A stretch of DNA of 52,410 bases from an uncultured Clostridia bacterium (GCA_934663595.1 CAKUKM010000016.1:1-52410); one strand, 5' to 3'. Shown: positions 42,660 through 51,801, counted from the stretch's first letter. A program made the numbers and translations. Notes: generated by a model from the sequence alone, not told the origin.

Positions 42660-43482
42660 GGAGCAGCTTCCATTCCGATTTATGCGTCGTGGCGGTTTTC
42701 AGCAGGTATTCGCGCACGGCGGCGGAATCGCATTTCAGGAATTGCAGAAGGCGCTCGCATTCCCCCTCGTGCGGCTCGATCGACGTGGCCATCGCGATCA
42801 GAAACAGGTTTTCCTCCAGCTCGGAATAGTTCAGTCCCGCGCGCGCCGCGTATTGCGCCGCCGCTCTGCGCGCAAAGCCCGGCGGGAGCAGGCGCAGAAC
42901 GCGATTCTCCATTTGCCATGCGGACAGGTATTCGGCGATGAATTCAATGCCGCGCAGGTCGCGCGAGGCGTTCAAAACCGGGTAATCGGCCGTGATATGC
43001 GTCTCCGCTGCGCCGTATTCGGGATTGTAGAGCCGGAAAAAGCCTGGAATCGCCTCAAAAAAAGTGCCGTCGAAGCATTGGTTGCCGGTCGGCGCGGTGC
43101 GCGCGCGCTCGATTTCGTAGGCCAGCTGCGCGCGGCGAATGCGATCGTCGGCAATCGCGCGGCCCTCGGCATACAGATCGTCCAGAACGCCGTTTTGCAA
43201 AAGCGCCAGCGCCGCGATCGGCTCGGGAATGGCCTTCAGGCGCAGCGAGAGCGTGTACAGCGTGGATTCGGCGATTCTGCGCGCGTCGGATTCGGCGATG
43301 CTCGCGCTGCGGCCGGCGATAAAGGTTTCGCATTGGCGGCGAATCAGGGCGAGCAGGCGGCGATTCAGCGCGGGCGCGTCGATCAGATTCAGCTCCGCCG
43401 CGCGCGCAATCAGCGATTCGGCATAGCGCGATTCGTCCAGCGCGTCGCGGGAAAGCAGCGAGGATTGCAAAAGCCCGCTCAT
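42640..43482 (-). CDS. DUF6179-like protein
   Basis: 280 aa, soluble and mostly helical. The segment order (ARRIAESTLYTLSLRLKAIPEP, LLQNGVLDDLYAEGRAI, then DGTFFEAIPGFFRLYNPEYGAAETHITADYPVL, and GIEFIAEYLSAWQMENRVLRLLP) resembles the DUF6179 family of Firmicutes, shorter here at the N terminus. Function unknown. Its last codons (ALRV, stop at 42640) lie inside the final unit of the 22-bp array. ATG at 43482 overlaps the stop of the DUF6323-like gene (ATGA); the two families are usually adjacent. Confidence 0.7.
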   Translation of the reverse strand: MSGLLQSSLLSRDALDESRYAESLIARAAELNLIDAPALNRRLLALIRRQCETFIAGRSASIAESDARRIAESTLYTLSLRLKAIPEPIAALALLQNGVLDDLYAEGRAIADDRIRRAQLAYEIERARTAPTGNQCFDGTFFEAIPGFFRLYNPEYGAAETHITADYPVLNASRDLRGIEFIAEYLSAWQMENRVLRLLPPGFARRAAAQYAARAGLNYSELEENLFLIAMATSIEPHEGECERLLQFLKCDSAAVREYLLKTATTHKSEWKLLRDALRV

Positions 43483-43829
43483 TCAAGCCCTCCTTCCAGG
43501 CGGTCGGCGAGAAGCGCGACGCTTCCGGCGCAGCGGCCGTCGAATTCATCGCGCATTTTTTGCAGGATGCGTTCGTCGGAAACGGAGGCGGGCAGGCGCG
43601 CCCGCAGCGCATGGAACAGCTCGATCAGCTCGCACAGGTCGTTTGCCGGGTCGGTCAAGCAGGGCGAATCCTCGAAGGCCTTCGCAAAGCGCGCGGGAAA
43701 CGTGAAATCCAGCTCGATTCGGCCGTTTTGCGCGAGCGCGGCGCGGTGAACGGACACCAGCGCGCGCGCCTGCTCCGGGCGCAGCGCGATGGCGCGAATC
43801 AGCTCGTCGTCGGGCGGGGCGAGAAACAT
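43479..43829 (-). CDS. DUF6323-like protein
   Basis: 116 aa, helical and soluble. The pattern (LVSVHRAALAQNGRIELDF, KAFEDSPCL, DLCELIELFHALRARLPASVSDERILQKMRDEFDGRCAGSVALL) matches DUF6323, whose conserved features are a GRIE-type turn, DSP, and an FDG.C.GS C-terminal motif. ATG at 43829 is used because AAGGAGGG is 6 nt upstream of it; the ATG at 43835 is adjacent to that site. First gene of a minus-strand pair with DUF6179, divergent from dipicolinate synthase. Confidence 0.72.
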   Translation of the reverse strand: MFLAPPDDELIRAIALRPEQARALVSVHRAALAQNGRIELDFTFPARFAKAFEDSPCLTDPANDLCELIELFHALRARLPASVSDERILQKMRDEFDGRCAGSVALLADRLEGGLE

Positions 43830-43853
43830 GGGCATCCCTCCTTTGGGGCAATT

Positions 43854-43882
43854 AGTATAGCACGCGGAAAATTTGCGCGCAA
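43854..43882 (-). promoter_or_regulatory. Predicted promoter of the DUF6323-DUF6179 pair
   Basis: Minus strand TTGCGC (complement of 43877-43882), 17-bp spacer, TATACT (complement of 43854-43859). Confidence 0.6.
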
Positions 43883-43885
43883 GAC

Positions 43886-43914
43886 TTGAATTTTTCTGTA
43901 AAATGTGGTAATAT
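43886..43914 (+). promoter_or_regulatory. Sigma-A-like promoter of the dipicolinate synthase genes
   Basis: TTGAAT (43886-43891), 17-bp spacer, TAATAT (43909-43914), about 78 nt before the ATG. No sporulation-sigma match stands out by eye. Confidence 0.5.
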
Positions 43915-43991
43915 ATAACTGTAAATTCACGAAATAATGCACGGAATGCCCCCTCGTTTCATACGATGCGATGAAACGGGGGGATTTTTTG

Positions 43992-44786
43992 ATGGATTTT
44001 GCGATCATCGGCGGCGACAGGCGGTTTGCGTATCTGGCGCAGCGGCTGCGGGAGCAGGGGCGCGACGCGCGCACGCTCGACGGCGCGCCGGGCGTGGAGA
44101 ATCCCGCGCCCAGACTTACATGGAAGGAGCTGGATCGCGCGCGCAGCGTGGTTATGAACGTGCCGCGCGCGGACGACGCGGCGATTCTCGCCCGCCTGCA
44201 GCCGGGGGCGAGGGCGTATTTCATGGGCCCGGGCGAGCCGCCGGACGTTCCGAGCGGGGTGAAGGCAATCGATCTCTGGAAGGACGAACGGCTCGTGTGC
44301 GAAAACGCGTATCTGACCGCAGAGGGCGCGATTGCCGCGGCTCTGCGGGCGAGCGAGCGGGCGATTCACGATTGCGAATGCCTGATCGTGGGCTGGGGAC
44401 GCATCGGCAAGGCGCTTACGGAGCTGCTGGTGGGCATGAACGCGCCGGTCACGGTCGCCTCGCGCAGCGCGCAAGGCAGAAACGGCGCGATCGAGCGCGG
44501 CGCGCGGGCGGCGGATACGGCGGAATTGGAAGAGGCGCTGCCCGGCAAACAGATCGTGTTTTCCACGCCGCCGGCGCGGGTGCTGGACGAAAAGCGGCTG
44601 CGCCGTTTGGACGAGGACGCGATGGTGATCGACCTTTCGAGCGCGCCCTACGGCGTGGACGTGGAGGCCGCGCGGCGATTGGGCGTGCGCGCGTGGCGGG
44701 AACCGGGACTTCCGGGGCGGTATTGCCCGTGGAGCGCGGCGGGCGCGATCCTGCGCGCAATTGAGCGGGCGGAAATGGAGGAATGA
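43992..44786 (+). CDS. dpaA: Dipicolinate synthase subunit A
   Basis: 264 aa (SpoVFA in Bacillus). With subunit B it makes dipicolinic acid from dihydrodipicolinate in the mother cell, for spore core loading. The N terminus IIGGDRRFAYLAQRLREQG and the second Rossmann motif CLIVGWGRIGKALTELL match the family; GLPGRYCPWSAAGAIL near the C terminus is typical. ATG at 43992 has GGGGGG 8 nt upstream. Only 2 nt separate it from subunit B. Confidence 0.95.
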   Translation: MDFAIIGGDRRFAYLAQRLREQGRDARTLDGAPGVENPAPRLTWKELDRARSVVMNVPRADDAAILARLQPGARAYFMGPGEPPDVPSGVKAIDLWKDERLVCENAYLTAEGAIAAALRASERAIHDCECLIVGWGRIGKALTELLVGMNAPVTVASRSAQGRNGAIERGARAADTAELEEALPGKQIVFSTPPARVLDEKRLRRLDEDAMVIDLSSAPYGVDVEAARRLGVRAWREPGLPGRYCPWSAAGAILRAIERAEMEE

Positions 44787-44788
44787 AT

Positions 44789-45382
44789 ATGTGGCAATCC
44801 CTGGCGGGCGCGCGCATCGGCTGCGCGATGACGGGATCGTTTTGCACGTTTAAGAAGGCGTTTGCGGCGTGGCGCGCATTGAAGGACGCGGGCGCGGAGC
44901 TGTTTCCCATATTGTCGTTCAACGCTTCGAGCCTCGATACGCGGTTCTATCCGGCGTGCGAGGCGGTGGGGACGTTCGAGGAAATCGCAGGCAGAAAGGC
45001 GATTGCGAGCCTGAATCAGGCCGAGCCGATCGGGCCGAAGAAGCTGCTGGATCTGCTCATCGTGGCCCCGTGCACGGGAAATACGCTGGCCAAAATTGCG
45101 GCGGGCATTACGGATACGCCGGCGGCGCTTTCGGTGAAATCGCATTTGCGCAACGGCCGGCCGGTGCTGATCGCGCCCTCGACGAACGACGGCCTCGGCC
45201 AGAGCGCGAAGAATATCGGCGCGCTGCTGCCGGTGAAGCACGTTTATTTCGTGCCGTTCGGGCAGGACGACCCGATTGAAAAGCCGAATTCGCTGGTCGC
45301 GCACTTTGATTCCATTCCGGACGCTGCGCTCGCGGCGCTGAACGAGAGACAGCTGCAGCCGGTGCTGCGCGAATATCGCTGA
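44789..45382 (+). CDS. dpaB: Dipicolinate synthase subunit B
   Basis: 197 aa (SpoVFB), a flavoprotein-like fold: IGCAMTGSFCTFKKAF at the N terminus, then LLIVAPCTGNTLAKIAAGITDTPAALSVKSHLRN and VLIAPSTNDGLGQSAKNIG, as in known DpaB. ATG at 44789 is chosen because GGAGGA is 6 nt upstream; the ATG at 44783 overlaps the previous stop and is too close. It shows that the organism can make dipicolinate, so it very likely sporulates. Confidence 0.95.
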   Translation: MWQSLAGARIGCAMTGSFCTFKKAFAAWRALKDAGAELFPILSFNASSLDTRFYPACEAVGTFEEIAGRKAIASLNQAEPIGPKKLLDLLIVAPCTGNTLAKIAAGITDTPAALSVKSHLRNGRPVLIAPSTNDGLGQSAKNIGALLPVKHVYFVPFGQDDPIEKPNSLVAHFDSIPDAALAALNERQLQPVLREYR

Positions 45383-45386
45383 AAAA

Positions 45387-45413
45387 GGGCCGCCCCGTTT
45401 TTGCAGGGCGGCC
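45387..45413. terminator. Bidirectional terminator between dpaB and the minus operon
   Basis: GGCCGCCC / GGGCGGCC stem, 10-nt loop with TTTTT. The minus strand has CTTTTT right after the stem, so it is stronger for the minus-strand operon. Confidence 0.8.
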
Positions 45414-45425
45414 TTGGTTTGGGCT

Positions 45426-47687
45426 TTACAGTTTCCAGCGCTTCGGCAGCGGCAGGCGCTTACGGGCGAGCGCACGCGTTTTTTGAACGAAATTGTAGAC
45501 GAAGCGATAGTCGTTTTCCGCAATTTCGCCCTCGGAGAACGCGGCGCGGCTGCAGATTTCGATGGCGCGATGGTATTTGGCCGCCATGTCGCCGCCCAGA
45601 TCCGCGCGAACGGTCGGTTCGAAGCCGGAGGGGGACACGCAGTCCGGCCAGCGATACATCGTTCGCAGCAGGTCGAACAGGTATTCATACAGATTCTGAA
45701 CGGCCCTGCGGCGATCCTTCAGGCGGAACCGGCGCTTTAGCGCGGCGCGGCGAATCCGCCGCCGGAGGAACAGAATCAGCAGAATCAGCGCAAGAATCAG
45801 CGGCGCGGCGCGCAGCAGCAGCCGGAAAATCGGAGTCAGCCGCTCGATGGGCGGTTCCTGCTGCTCGTCCGGGTCTTCGCTGAGATCCTCCGTCATGTCG
45901 AGACTGTTTTCAATTGGCGGCGTTTCGGACGGCGCGTCGGCGGCGGAAGAGTCCTGCGCGCCGGTTCCGGAGAGCGCATCCTCGCGCTCCATGAGGTTTA
46001 AATAGCCCGGCGCGGTCTCAAACGGAATCCAGCCCACGCCGTCCTGATAGATCTCCGCCCACGCGTGCGCGTCCGAGGCGGTCAGGGTAAAGGGCACGCC
46101 GGACTGCGCGCTCGCCGCGCGCTCCGGAGTAATCAGATAGCCCTCCACATAGCGCGCGGGAATGCCGAAATAGCGCATCATCATCGCGGTGGCCGCGGCA
46201 TAGTGCGCGTCGCCGCCCGATTGCGATTGCGTCAGGAAGGATTCGATGAAGTCCGCGCCGGAGAAAGAAGCGCCCTCCGCATATTCGCAATGCGCGTTCA
46301 GCCATTCCAGAACGCGTCTCTTCGCCTGCGCGTAGTCCATGTGCGCGTTTTTGGGATGCGAATACTCGCCGAGCAGCTCCGCAAGGCATGCGCGCAGCTC
46401 GTCCGGAATCTCCAGAAAATGCGCGTAAACAAAGCGGTTGTAGTGGCTTTCGTCGGTGAGATACGCGCTGATCGCCTCGTCGCCGGCGGCCTCGCGCTCG
46501 GAAAGGGCGCGCGCAAGCGTCGCATAGCGCTTGACCTGATTGGAGGCCGATTGAAGCGCATAGCTCGTTAAGCCGCGCAAGGACAGATTCCGCAAACGAA
46601 TATCGCCGATATCGGCAGAATCGGGAAGCGACCCGTTCAGCGAAATCAATTCATACGGCGCGTAAATCACATCGCGCGGCGCGCCGAGATGGCGAATCTG
46701 AATGTCGATCGCCTCGCCCGCGCCGTCCAGCAGCGCGCTCAGCGCGGCGAGCTGCGTCTGGCCGTAAAAGCCGTCCCGGTGCAGCCAGTAAAACAGCTCC
46801 GCGCCGTCCCAGAGCGATTCGGGCGCGGCGGCTCTCCAGGCGCTTTGCGCGTATTCGCCGCCGACATAGCCGCGCAGATACAGGCTCTCCGGCCGGCTCA
46901 TCGTAATTTCCAGCATGGGCGCGTCAGTTTTGCGCAGATGGGAAAGCTGCGAAAAATCGCCCTGCGGGAGGCTCATGTCGCTGCGATCGCCGAAGCGCGC
47001 GGTTTGAATCCACGCGTTCGCGGCCTCGTGCAGCGCATTCAGCGGTTCAAATGCGCAGCCGATCGGCATGACGGCCGTTGCCAGCGCCAGCGCGACGCAC
47101 AGCGCCGCAAACAGCCCGCGCGAACGCGGCCTTTCCGGAAGGCGCAGCAGAATCAGCCCGCAGACCAGCGCGGCGATGCAGACGCTCGGCGAACGCATGC
47201 CCAGCAGCCAGTCTGGCAGAAACAGCATTAGCGCAGTCAGCCATCCGAAAAGCGACGCGCGCGCCCGCGCCATCCAGAGGCAGAAAAGCGCAATCAGCAG
47301 CGCCGTCCAGACGATTGCGACGGGCAGCGCGGCCTCCGATGCGGAAACGCGCGGCAGATTATAGGCCATGCGCGCGCCGATAGACGCGGAAACGCCGTTC
47401 AGCTCCGCGCACAGTCCGCCCGCCAGATCCAGAAAAAACAGGCTGAATGCAAATCCGGCGCACAGAGCGAGAAACGCGATTCTGCCGCCATGGCGGGTTT
47501 TGCAAAGCGGCGGCAGAACCGGAATCAGCGCCGCGCCCGCGAGCAGCGGCGCGGAAAGCCCGTCCGCAAAGCGCGCGAAAAAGCTCCCCGCCATGCCCAG
47601 AAACAGCATAAGCGCAGTGAGAATACCCGATGGAGAAAGCGCGCCGCGCGCATTTTCAGAATCGCGGCGCAGTTGAAGCGTGCTCAT
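45426..47687 (-). CDS. Transglutaminase-like (TgpA family) membrane protein, catalytic Cys replaced
   Basis: 753 aa. Six or so N-terminal membrane segments (to about residue 215), an extracellular transglutaminase-like core (~430-560), a Pro/Glu-rich linker, one membrane segment (~630-655) and a C-terminal DUF4129-like cytoplasmic part. In the TgpA motif GxCxH(Y/F)A the sequence here is GGDAHYA: Asp493 replaces the nucleophilic Cys. His541 (DAHAWAE) is present and the usual Asp position is Glu557 (GWIPFE). It is probably not a working transglutaminase. 11 nt separate it from the DUF58 gene in a MoxR-DUF58-TgpA set. Confidence 0.85.
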   Translation of the reverse strand: MSTLQLRRDSENARGALSPSGILTALMLFLGMAGSFFARFADGLSAPLLAGAALIPVLPPLCKTRHGGRIAFLALCAGFAFSLFFLDLAGGLCAELNGVSASIGARMAYNLPRVSASEAALPVAIVWTALLIALFCLWMARARASLFGWLTALMLFLPDWLLGMRSPSVCIAALVCGLILLRLPERPRSRGLFAALCVALALATAVMPIGCAFEPLNALHEAANAWIQTARFGDRSDMSLPQGDFSQLSHLRKTDAPMLEITMSRPESLYLRGYVGGEYAQSAWRAAAPESLWDGAELFYWLHRDGFYGQTQLAALSALLDGAGEAIDIQIRHLGAPRDVIYAPYELISLNGSLPDSADIGDIRLRNLSLRGLTSYALQSASNQVKRYATLARALSEREAAGDEAISAYLTDESHYNRFVYAHFLEIPDELRACLAELLGEYSHPKNAHMDYAQAKRRVLEWLNAHCEYAEGASFSGADFIESFLTQSQSGGDAHYAAATAMMMRYFGIPARYVEGYLITPERAASAQSGVPFTLTASDAHAWAEIYQDGVGWIPFETAPGYLNLMEREDALSGTGAQDSSAADAPSETPPIENSLDMTEDLSEDPDEQQEPPIERLTPIFRLLLRAAPLILALILLILFLRRRIRRAALKRRFRLKDRRRAVQNLYEYLFDLLRTMYRWPDCVSPSGFEPTVRADLGGDMAAKYHRAIEICSRAAFSEGEIAENDYRFVYNFVQKTRALARKRLPLPKRWKL

Positions 47688-47698
47688 TGTTCGACTCC

Positions 47699-48793
47699 TC
47701 AGACCATGAGATGGGCGAGCGCCTCGCGCAGACAGCTGACCGCGCCTTCGGGATCAGTCTGAGGCAGCAGCAGCGTCGCGCGGCCGTCCAGCGCCGCGAG
47801 GCCCTCCGTTTGCGCGGCGGCAAAGATCAGCAGGCGGCTGTATTCCGGCATTTCCTGCTCCAGCAGGCGCGCAACCATGCCGGACGCGTCGGGCGCGCAG
47901 CGGGCGGAGAGCAGAGCGCCCTGTTCGCCGTAAAGATCGTCCGTCTGCGCGATATCGCGGGTTTCCAGAATGCCGAGTTCGCGATGGATCCATGCAATCC
48001 GGTGCGGAATGCCCGCGTCTGCCAGCGCCAGCGAGCAGCTGATCAGCGCCTCGCAGGCCGCGCATACGTCGTCCGGATACACGGCTGCCTTCGGGCAATT
48101 GTCCAGCAGCAGGAGAATGGCGCGCGATACCGGCAGCGACGCTTCGCGCACCACGGTGCGATCGTATTTCTCGCTCAGCTTCCAGTGAATGCTCTTCATC
48201 GCGTCGCCCTCGCGGTAATCGCGAATGCCAAACAGCTCGCTGGGATCGCCGCCGGGGAGGTCGGGCGAATAATCGTCGCTCTCCGGATTGGGCAAATCGT
48301 GCTGCGCGAGCTCGATCGCAATTTCGAATGCGTCCGGCAGAATCAGCGCGGCGGCGCTTTCCGTAAGGCGAATTTTTTTCCTGAACAGATTCAGGGGATC
48401 GGCGATCTCCGCGCAATGGATTTCCACGCGCAGCCGGCCGCAATGCGGGCTTGCGATTCGGAGCGTTTCCTCCGGCGAGCGGATCTCAAAGGAGAGCTCG
48501 TCGCCGCACAGGAGATTGACCGCACGCCCGCGCAGGCGCAAATGCATGCCGCCGATCAGCGGCCCGGCGGAGAGCGCAATTCTCGCCGGAATTTCCTCGC
48601 CTTTGGCGGCGCTTTCGGGAAGCGCAATGCAAACGCGCAGCCGCCGAACCGCGATTTTCCACAGAATCAGCGAGCCCGCGGCCAGCGCGGCGCACAGCGC
48701 CGCCAGCAATGCAAACAGCGCGTTTCCCGCAAGAACCGCCGCCGCGCAGAGAAGCAGCAGCGCCAGAAGATACGCGCATCGATTCAGAAACAT
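47699..48793 (-). CDS. DUF58 domain protein
   Basis: 364 aa. Two N-terminal membrane segments (residues ~5-44), then a domain ending in the DUF58 signature FGIRDYREGDAMKSIHWKLS (about residue 205) and a vWA-like region (ILLLLDNCP). DUF58 proteins work with MoxR AAA ATPases in membrane and cell-wall systems. ATG at 48793 with GGGGG upstream and only 2 nt after the MoxR stop. Upstream in-frame codons lack a ribosome site. Confidence 0.9.
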   Translation of the reverse strand: MFLNRCAYLLALLLLCAAAVLAGNALFALLAALCAALAAGSLILWKIAVRRLRVCIALPESAAKGEEIPARIALSAGPLIGGMHLRLRGRAVNLLCGDELSFEIRSPEETLRIASPHCGRLRVEIHCAEIADPLNLFRKKIRLTESAAALILPDAFEIAIELAQHDLPNPESDDYSPDLPGGDPSELFGIRDYREGDAMKSIHWKLSEKYDRTVVREASLPVSRAILLLLDNCPKAAVYPDDVCAACEALISCSLALADAGIPHRIAWIHRELGILETRDIAQTDDLYGEQGALLSARCAPDASGMVARLLEQEMPEYSRLLIFAAAQTEGLAALDGRATLLLPQTDPEGAVSCLREALAHLMV

Positions 48794-48795
48794 AT

Positions 48796-49731
48796 TCAGG
48801 CCCCCGCCAGCGGCATGCGCACGAAGGAGAGCACCTCGCGGATAACGTCCTCCTGCGCCTTGCCGGCCAGCTTTGCCTTGGGGCTGAGAATCAGGCGATG
48901 CGCGCAAACATCGCCGAATACGGCCGCGGCGTCCTCGGGCAGCACGTAATCGCGCCCCTGAATATAGGCGTGCGCCTGCGCCATTTTGAGCGTGGCCAGC
49001 GCGCCGCGCGGCGAAACGCCCAATTGCACGACCGGGCTTTCGCGCGTGGCCTGCGCCAGATGCGTGATGTATTCCAGAATGGAATCGGTCACGCGCAGTT
49101 GCTCCGCCTCGCGCTGCATGCGCTGAATCGCCGCGCAGTCGACCGCCTGCGCCACGCTGCTCAGCGGGTTTTCAGCCCGGCGGTCGCGCAGTATGCTCAC
49201 CTGACTGTTGAAATCCGGATAGCCCATTTTAAGGCGCACCATGAATCGGTCGAGCTGCGCCTGCGGCAGCAGCTGCGTGCCTGCCGTGCCCACGGGATTT
49301 TGCGTGGCGATCACGATAAACGGATCGGGCAGCGGGTGCGTCTCGCCGTCGATCGTGACCTGCCGTTCCTCCATGACCTCCAGCAGCGCGGCCTGCGTCT
49401 TGCTGGAGGTGCGGTTGATTTCGTCCGCCAGCAGCAGATTGCACATCACCGCGCCGGGCTTGTACTGGAGCGCGCCGGTGGCCTTATCGTAAATCGAAAA
49501 GCCCACGATGTCGGAGGGCACGACGTCCGGCGTAAACTGAATGCGCCGGTATTCAATGCCCATTGCGCGGCTGAACGCCAGCGCGAGCGTGGTTTTGCCC
49601 ACGCCGGGAACGTCCTCCAGCAGAATGTGTCCGCGGGAGAGAATCGCCGTGAGCGCGCGCAGGAGCACGTTGTCCTTGCCCACGATCACCTTTTTCACTT
49701 CGCTGAGAATGCTTTCCGCCTGCTGATTCAT
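48796..49731 (-). CDS. MoxR-family AAA+ ATPase
   Basis: 311 aa. Walker A DVPGVGKTTLA (about residues 40-50), Walker B LLLADEINR (~99-107), sensor-1 IVIATQNPVG, arginine-finger region around QLDRFMVRLKMGYP, and a C-terminal lid domain. MoxR ATPases act as chaperones for vWA/DUF58 proteins. Ribosome site AAAGGAA before the ATG. 20 nt separate it from the DUF4430 gene, so all four minus-strand genes likely share one transcript. Confidence 0.95.
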   Translation of the reverse strand: MNQQAESILSEVKKVIVGKDNVLLRALTAILSRGHILLEDVPGVGKTTLALAFSRAMGIEYRRIQFTPDVVPSDIVGFSIYDKATGALQYKPGAVMCNLLLADEINRTSSKTQAALLEVMEERQVTIDGETHPLPDPFIVIATQNPVGTAGTQLLPQAQLDRFMVRLKMGYPDFNSQVSILRDRRAENPLSSVAQAVDCAAIQRMQREAEQLRVTDSILEYITHLAQATRESPVVQLGVSPRGALATLKMAQAHAYIQGRDYVLPEDAAAVFGDVCAHRLILSPKAKLAGKAQEDVIREVLSFVRMPLAGA

Positions 49732-49751
49732 GGCTCAATTCCTTTCTTTTT

Positions 49752-51743
49752 TTACCATTCCTTGCCGTAATTGCTCGAGCCACCGGCCATTCCGCCGCCG
49801 ATGTCCTTGCCGAGGGCGAGCGTGAAGCGAATGCGAATCGCGTCGCCGTCCTTCGGGAAGCATTCGGACATGCCGTAATTCGGGTATTGGCCGTTGACGC
49901 TGTACATCCAGCCGGATTCGGCGGTGAAATCAAATTCGCCGAGGCTGTTTTCGTAATAGCTGTTGGTCCACATCACGCCGTCCTCGTCGAGCGCCTCCTC
50001 CAGATCGTGCGGGATGGAATAGCCGTTCGTGATGCCGTTTCGGATGATGTGCTTTAAATAAAACCCGTCCGCGAGCGAGCCGCTGTACTGGTATTCAAAG
50101 CCGTTCGCCTCCAGAAGCTGCGCCACGGGAACCACCAGATTCTGCCCCTGATAGATATCCACGGTTGCCGGCGCAATCAGCGTTCCGAGGCCCACGGTCG
50201 TGGCCTCCAGGCTGATCGTGATCGAGCCGATTCGCTCGCCGTCCGCAACCGCCGTGCAGTAAACGGCATAGCGATAGACCGTATAGCGATCCTCATAGTC
50301 CCACACCGTGATCACCACGGAGTTCTCGCCGCCCAGCAGATCCAGGCGGTAATAGGTCGCGCCCTCGTCCTCGCCGCGATCCTCGAGCGTGGTTCCGTTC
50401 AGCTGAACGGAAATGTGGTCGCCGTAAATGCGCTGGCCGGAGCCGTCCTCGCCGCGCACCTGCAGGGTAAACCGGCTGCCGGTCACGGACATGTCCTTTG
50501 CGAGGTTCGTGGCGATGCGCGGCATGGTTTCGTCCGCGTCCTCCGCATCCACGATCAGATAGCGATGATAGGCGACGATATAGCTCTGCATCGTCTCCGC
50601 GCCGTCCACGTCCGCGGCCTTCAGGCGAATCCGGTTGTTGCCGCGCGCGAGCACGCACGAATAGCTGCCGTCCGTTCCGGAAAGCGTTTCGCCGTTGACC
50701 ACAACGGTCAGCGTCGCGCGCTCGGTTCCGCCCGCGAGCGCGGCATGGAAGGTGAAATTCGGATCGTCGACCTCGCGATCGTAGAGGTCGGTCGAGATTT
50801 CCATGCCGTCCGGGAGCTCGGCGACTATGCGGAAGACCTGCTCGAGCTGGTCGCCGCCGCCGCTGGCGACGAGGCGGATTTCATTTTCGCCCTCGTTCAG
50901 GCGCGCGGAATAGCGATTGCCGCTGGGCTCGATTTTTTCGCCGTTTAAATAGGCGGCGAGGGAGGCGCGGCTGCTGCCGAGAGAGGCGTAGGCCGTGAAC
51001 GAAAAGCCGAGCTGATTTACGGTGCGATCCGCCAGATCCGTGGTAATGATCAGCCTTTCCGGCTCCAGATAGAGCGTATATGTTTTGGAAACCTGAATGC
51101 GGTGTCCCTCCGCGCCCTCATAGACGACGGCGATTTCAATCGTATTCTTGCCCTCGGCCAGCATCAGCGCGCCGCTGAACTGCGGAATCACCTTGCCGTT
51201 CAGGCTCACGGAAACGCTCTGCACGCTCAGATCCGGCTGCTTGTGCGTAATTTTCAGATCCTGCTCGCGCGAAGAGACGGTCGAGCCGTTGATGAGGTTC
51301 GTCGTAAAGTAAATCCGCTGCGTTTCCTGCGCGTTTTCACCGGTTCCGGGTGCGGCGGAGGCGTCCGGGCGCGGCGTAACCAGCGCGGGCGCGGTCGGCG
51401 CGGGATAGGAATCGCCGTCGGCGCGGCGCGTGGGCGCGGGCGTAATGGAATCCGGATTCGGCGTAATCAGCTCCGGAAGCGCGGTCGGCGCGGTGCTGGG
51501 CTCCGGCGTGGGGGCCTGCGTGGGCGCGTCGGTCGGCGCGGCGGAGGCGTTCAGCTCCGAGCTTTCCAGCGAAAGCTCCAGCGCGCTTTCCTGCAGCATG
51601 TGCGCGCTTTCCTCGTCGCGCTGCGCAAACGGGTTTTCGCCGGTTTCCGCCTTTCGGGAGGAAAGCATGTAAACGAGCCCGCCGATCAATGCAAAAACGA
51701 TGATCAGCGCGAGGATTTTCTGAAGGAGCGGGCGATTCTGCAT
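49752..51743 (-). CDS. Membrane-anchored surface protein with Ig-like repeats and a transcobalamin-like DUF4430 domain
   Basis: 663 aa. One N-terminal membrane segment (residues ~8-27) leaves the rest outside the cell. A Pro/Ala/Thr-rich spacer (~65-140) leads to four repeats of about 85 residues, each with an N-G turn and an L-x-x-G-x-N-x-I ending (for example GKNTIEI, GENEIRL, GNNRIRL). The C-terminal ~140 residues are a DUF4430 domain (GEFDFTAESGWMYSVNGQYP and DGDAIRIRFTLALG), related to the C-terminal domain of transcobalamin and intrinsic factor. ATG with GGAGGA upstream. A cobalamin riboswitch with terminator precedes it. Confidence 0.85.
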   Translation of the reverse strand: MQNRPLLQKILALIIVFALIGGLVYMLSSRKAETGENPFAQRDEESAHMLQESALELSLESSELNASAAPTDAPTQAPTPEPSTAPTALPELITPNPDSITPAPTRRADGDSYPAPTAPALVTPRPDASAAPGTGENAQETQRIYFTTNLINGSTVSSREQDLKITHKQPDLSVQSVSVSLNGKVIPQFSGALMLAEGKNTIEIAVVYEGAEGHRIQVSKTYTLYLEPERLIITTDLADRTVNQLGFSFTAYASLGSSRASLAAYLNGEKIEPSGNRYSARLNEGENEIRLVASGGGDQLEQVFRIVAELPDGMEISTDLYDREVDDPNFTFHAALAGGTERATLTVVVNGETLSGTDGSYSCVLARGNNRIRLKAADVDGAETMQSYIVAYHRYLIVDAEDADETMPRIATNLAKDMSVTGSRFTLQVRGEDGSGQRIYGDHISVQLNGTTLEDRGEDEGATYYRLDLLGGENSVVITVWDYEDRYTVYRYAVYCTAVADGERIGSITISLEATTVGLGTLIAPATVDIYQGQNLVVPVAQLLEANGFEYQYSGSLADGFYLKHIIRNGITNGYSIPHDLEEALDEDGVMWTNSYYENSLGEFDFTAESGWMYSVNGQYPNYGMSECFPKDGDAIRIRFTLALGKDIGGGMAGGSSNYGKEW

Positions 51744-51772
51744 GGCGGTTTCCTCCGTGGAAAAAATTCAAT

Positions 51773-51801
51773 AAAAAAGCCGGCTGCGGAAAGCAGCCAG
51801 C
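51773..51801 (-). terminator. Riboswitch-linked terminator before the DUF4430 gene
   Basis: Minus strand: GCTGGCTGC / GCAGCCGGC stem (one G-U) followed by TTTTTTATTG. It lies between the riboswitch and the ATG, so it is the likely expression platform: whether it forms decides transcription of the operon. Confidence 0.85.

Noticed and set aside
41888..42829. Plus-strand frames through the 22-bp array as a repeat protein
   Set aside because: A 22-bp unit keeps several frames open by chance; no ribosome site, no gene-like composition, and the frame runs into the antisense of the DUF6179 gene.
45540..45740. Plus-strand frames opposite the TgpA-like gene
   Set aside because: No ribosome site and composition typical of antisense GC-rich frames.
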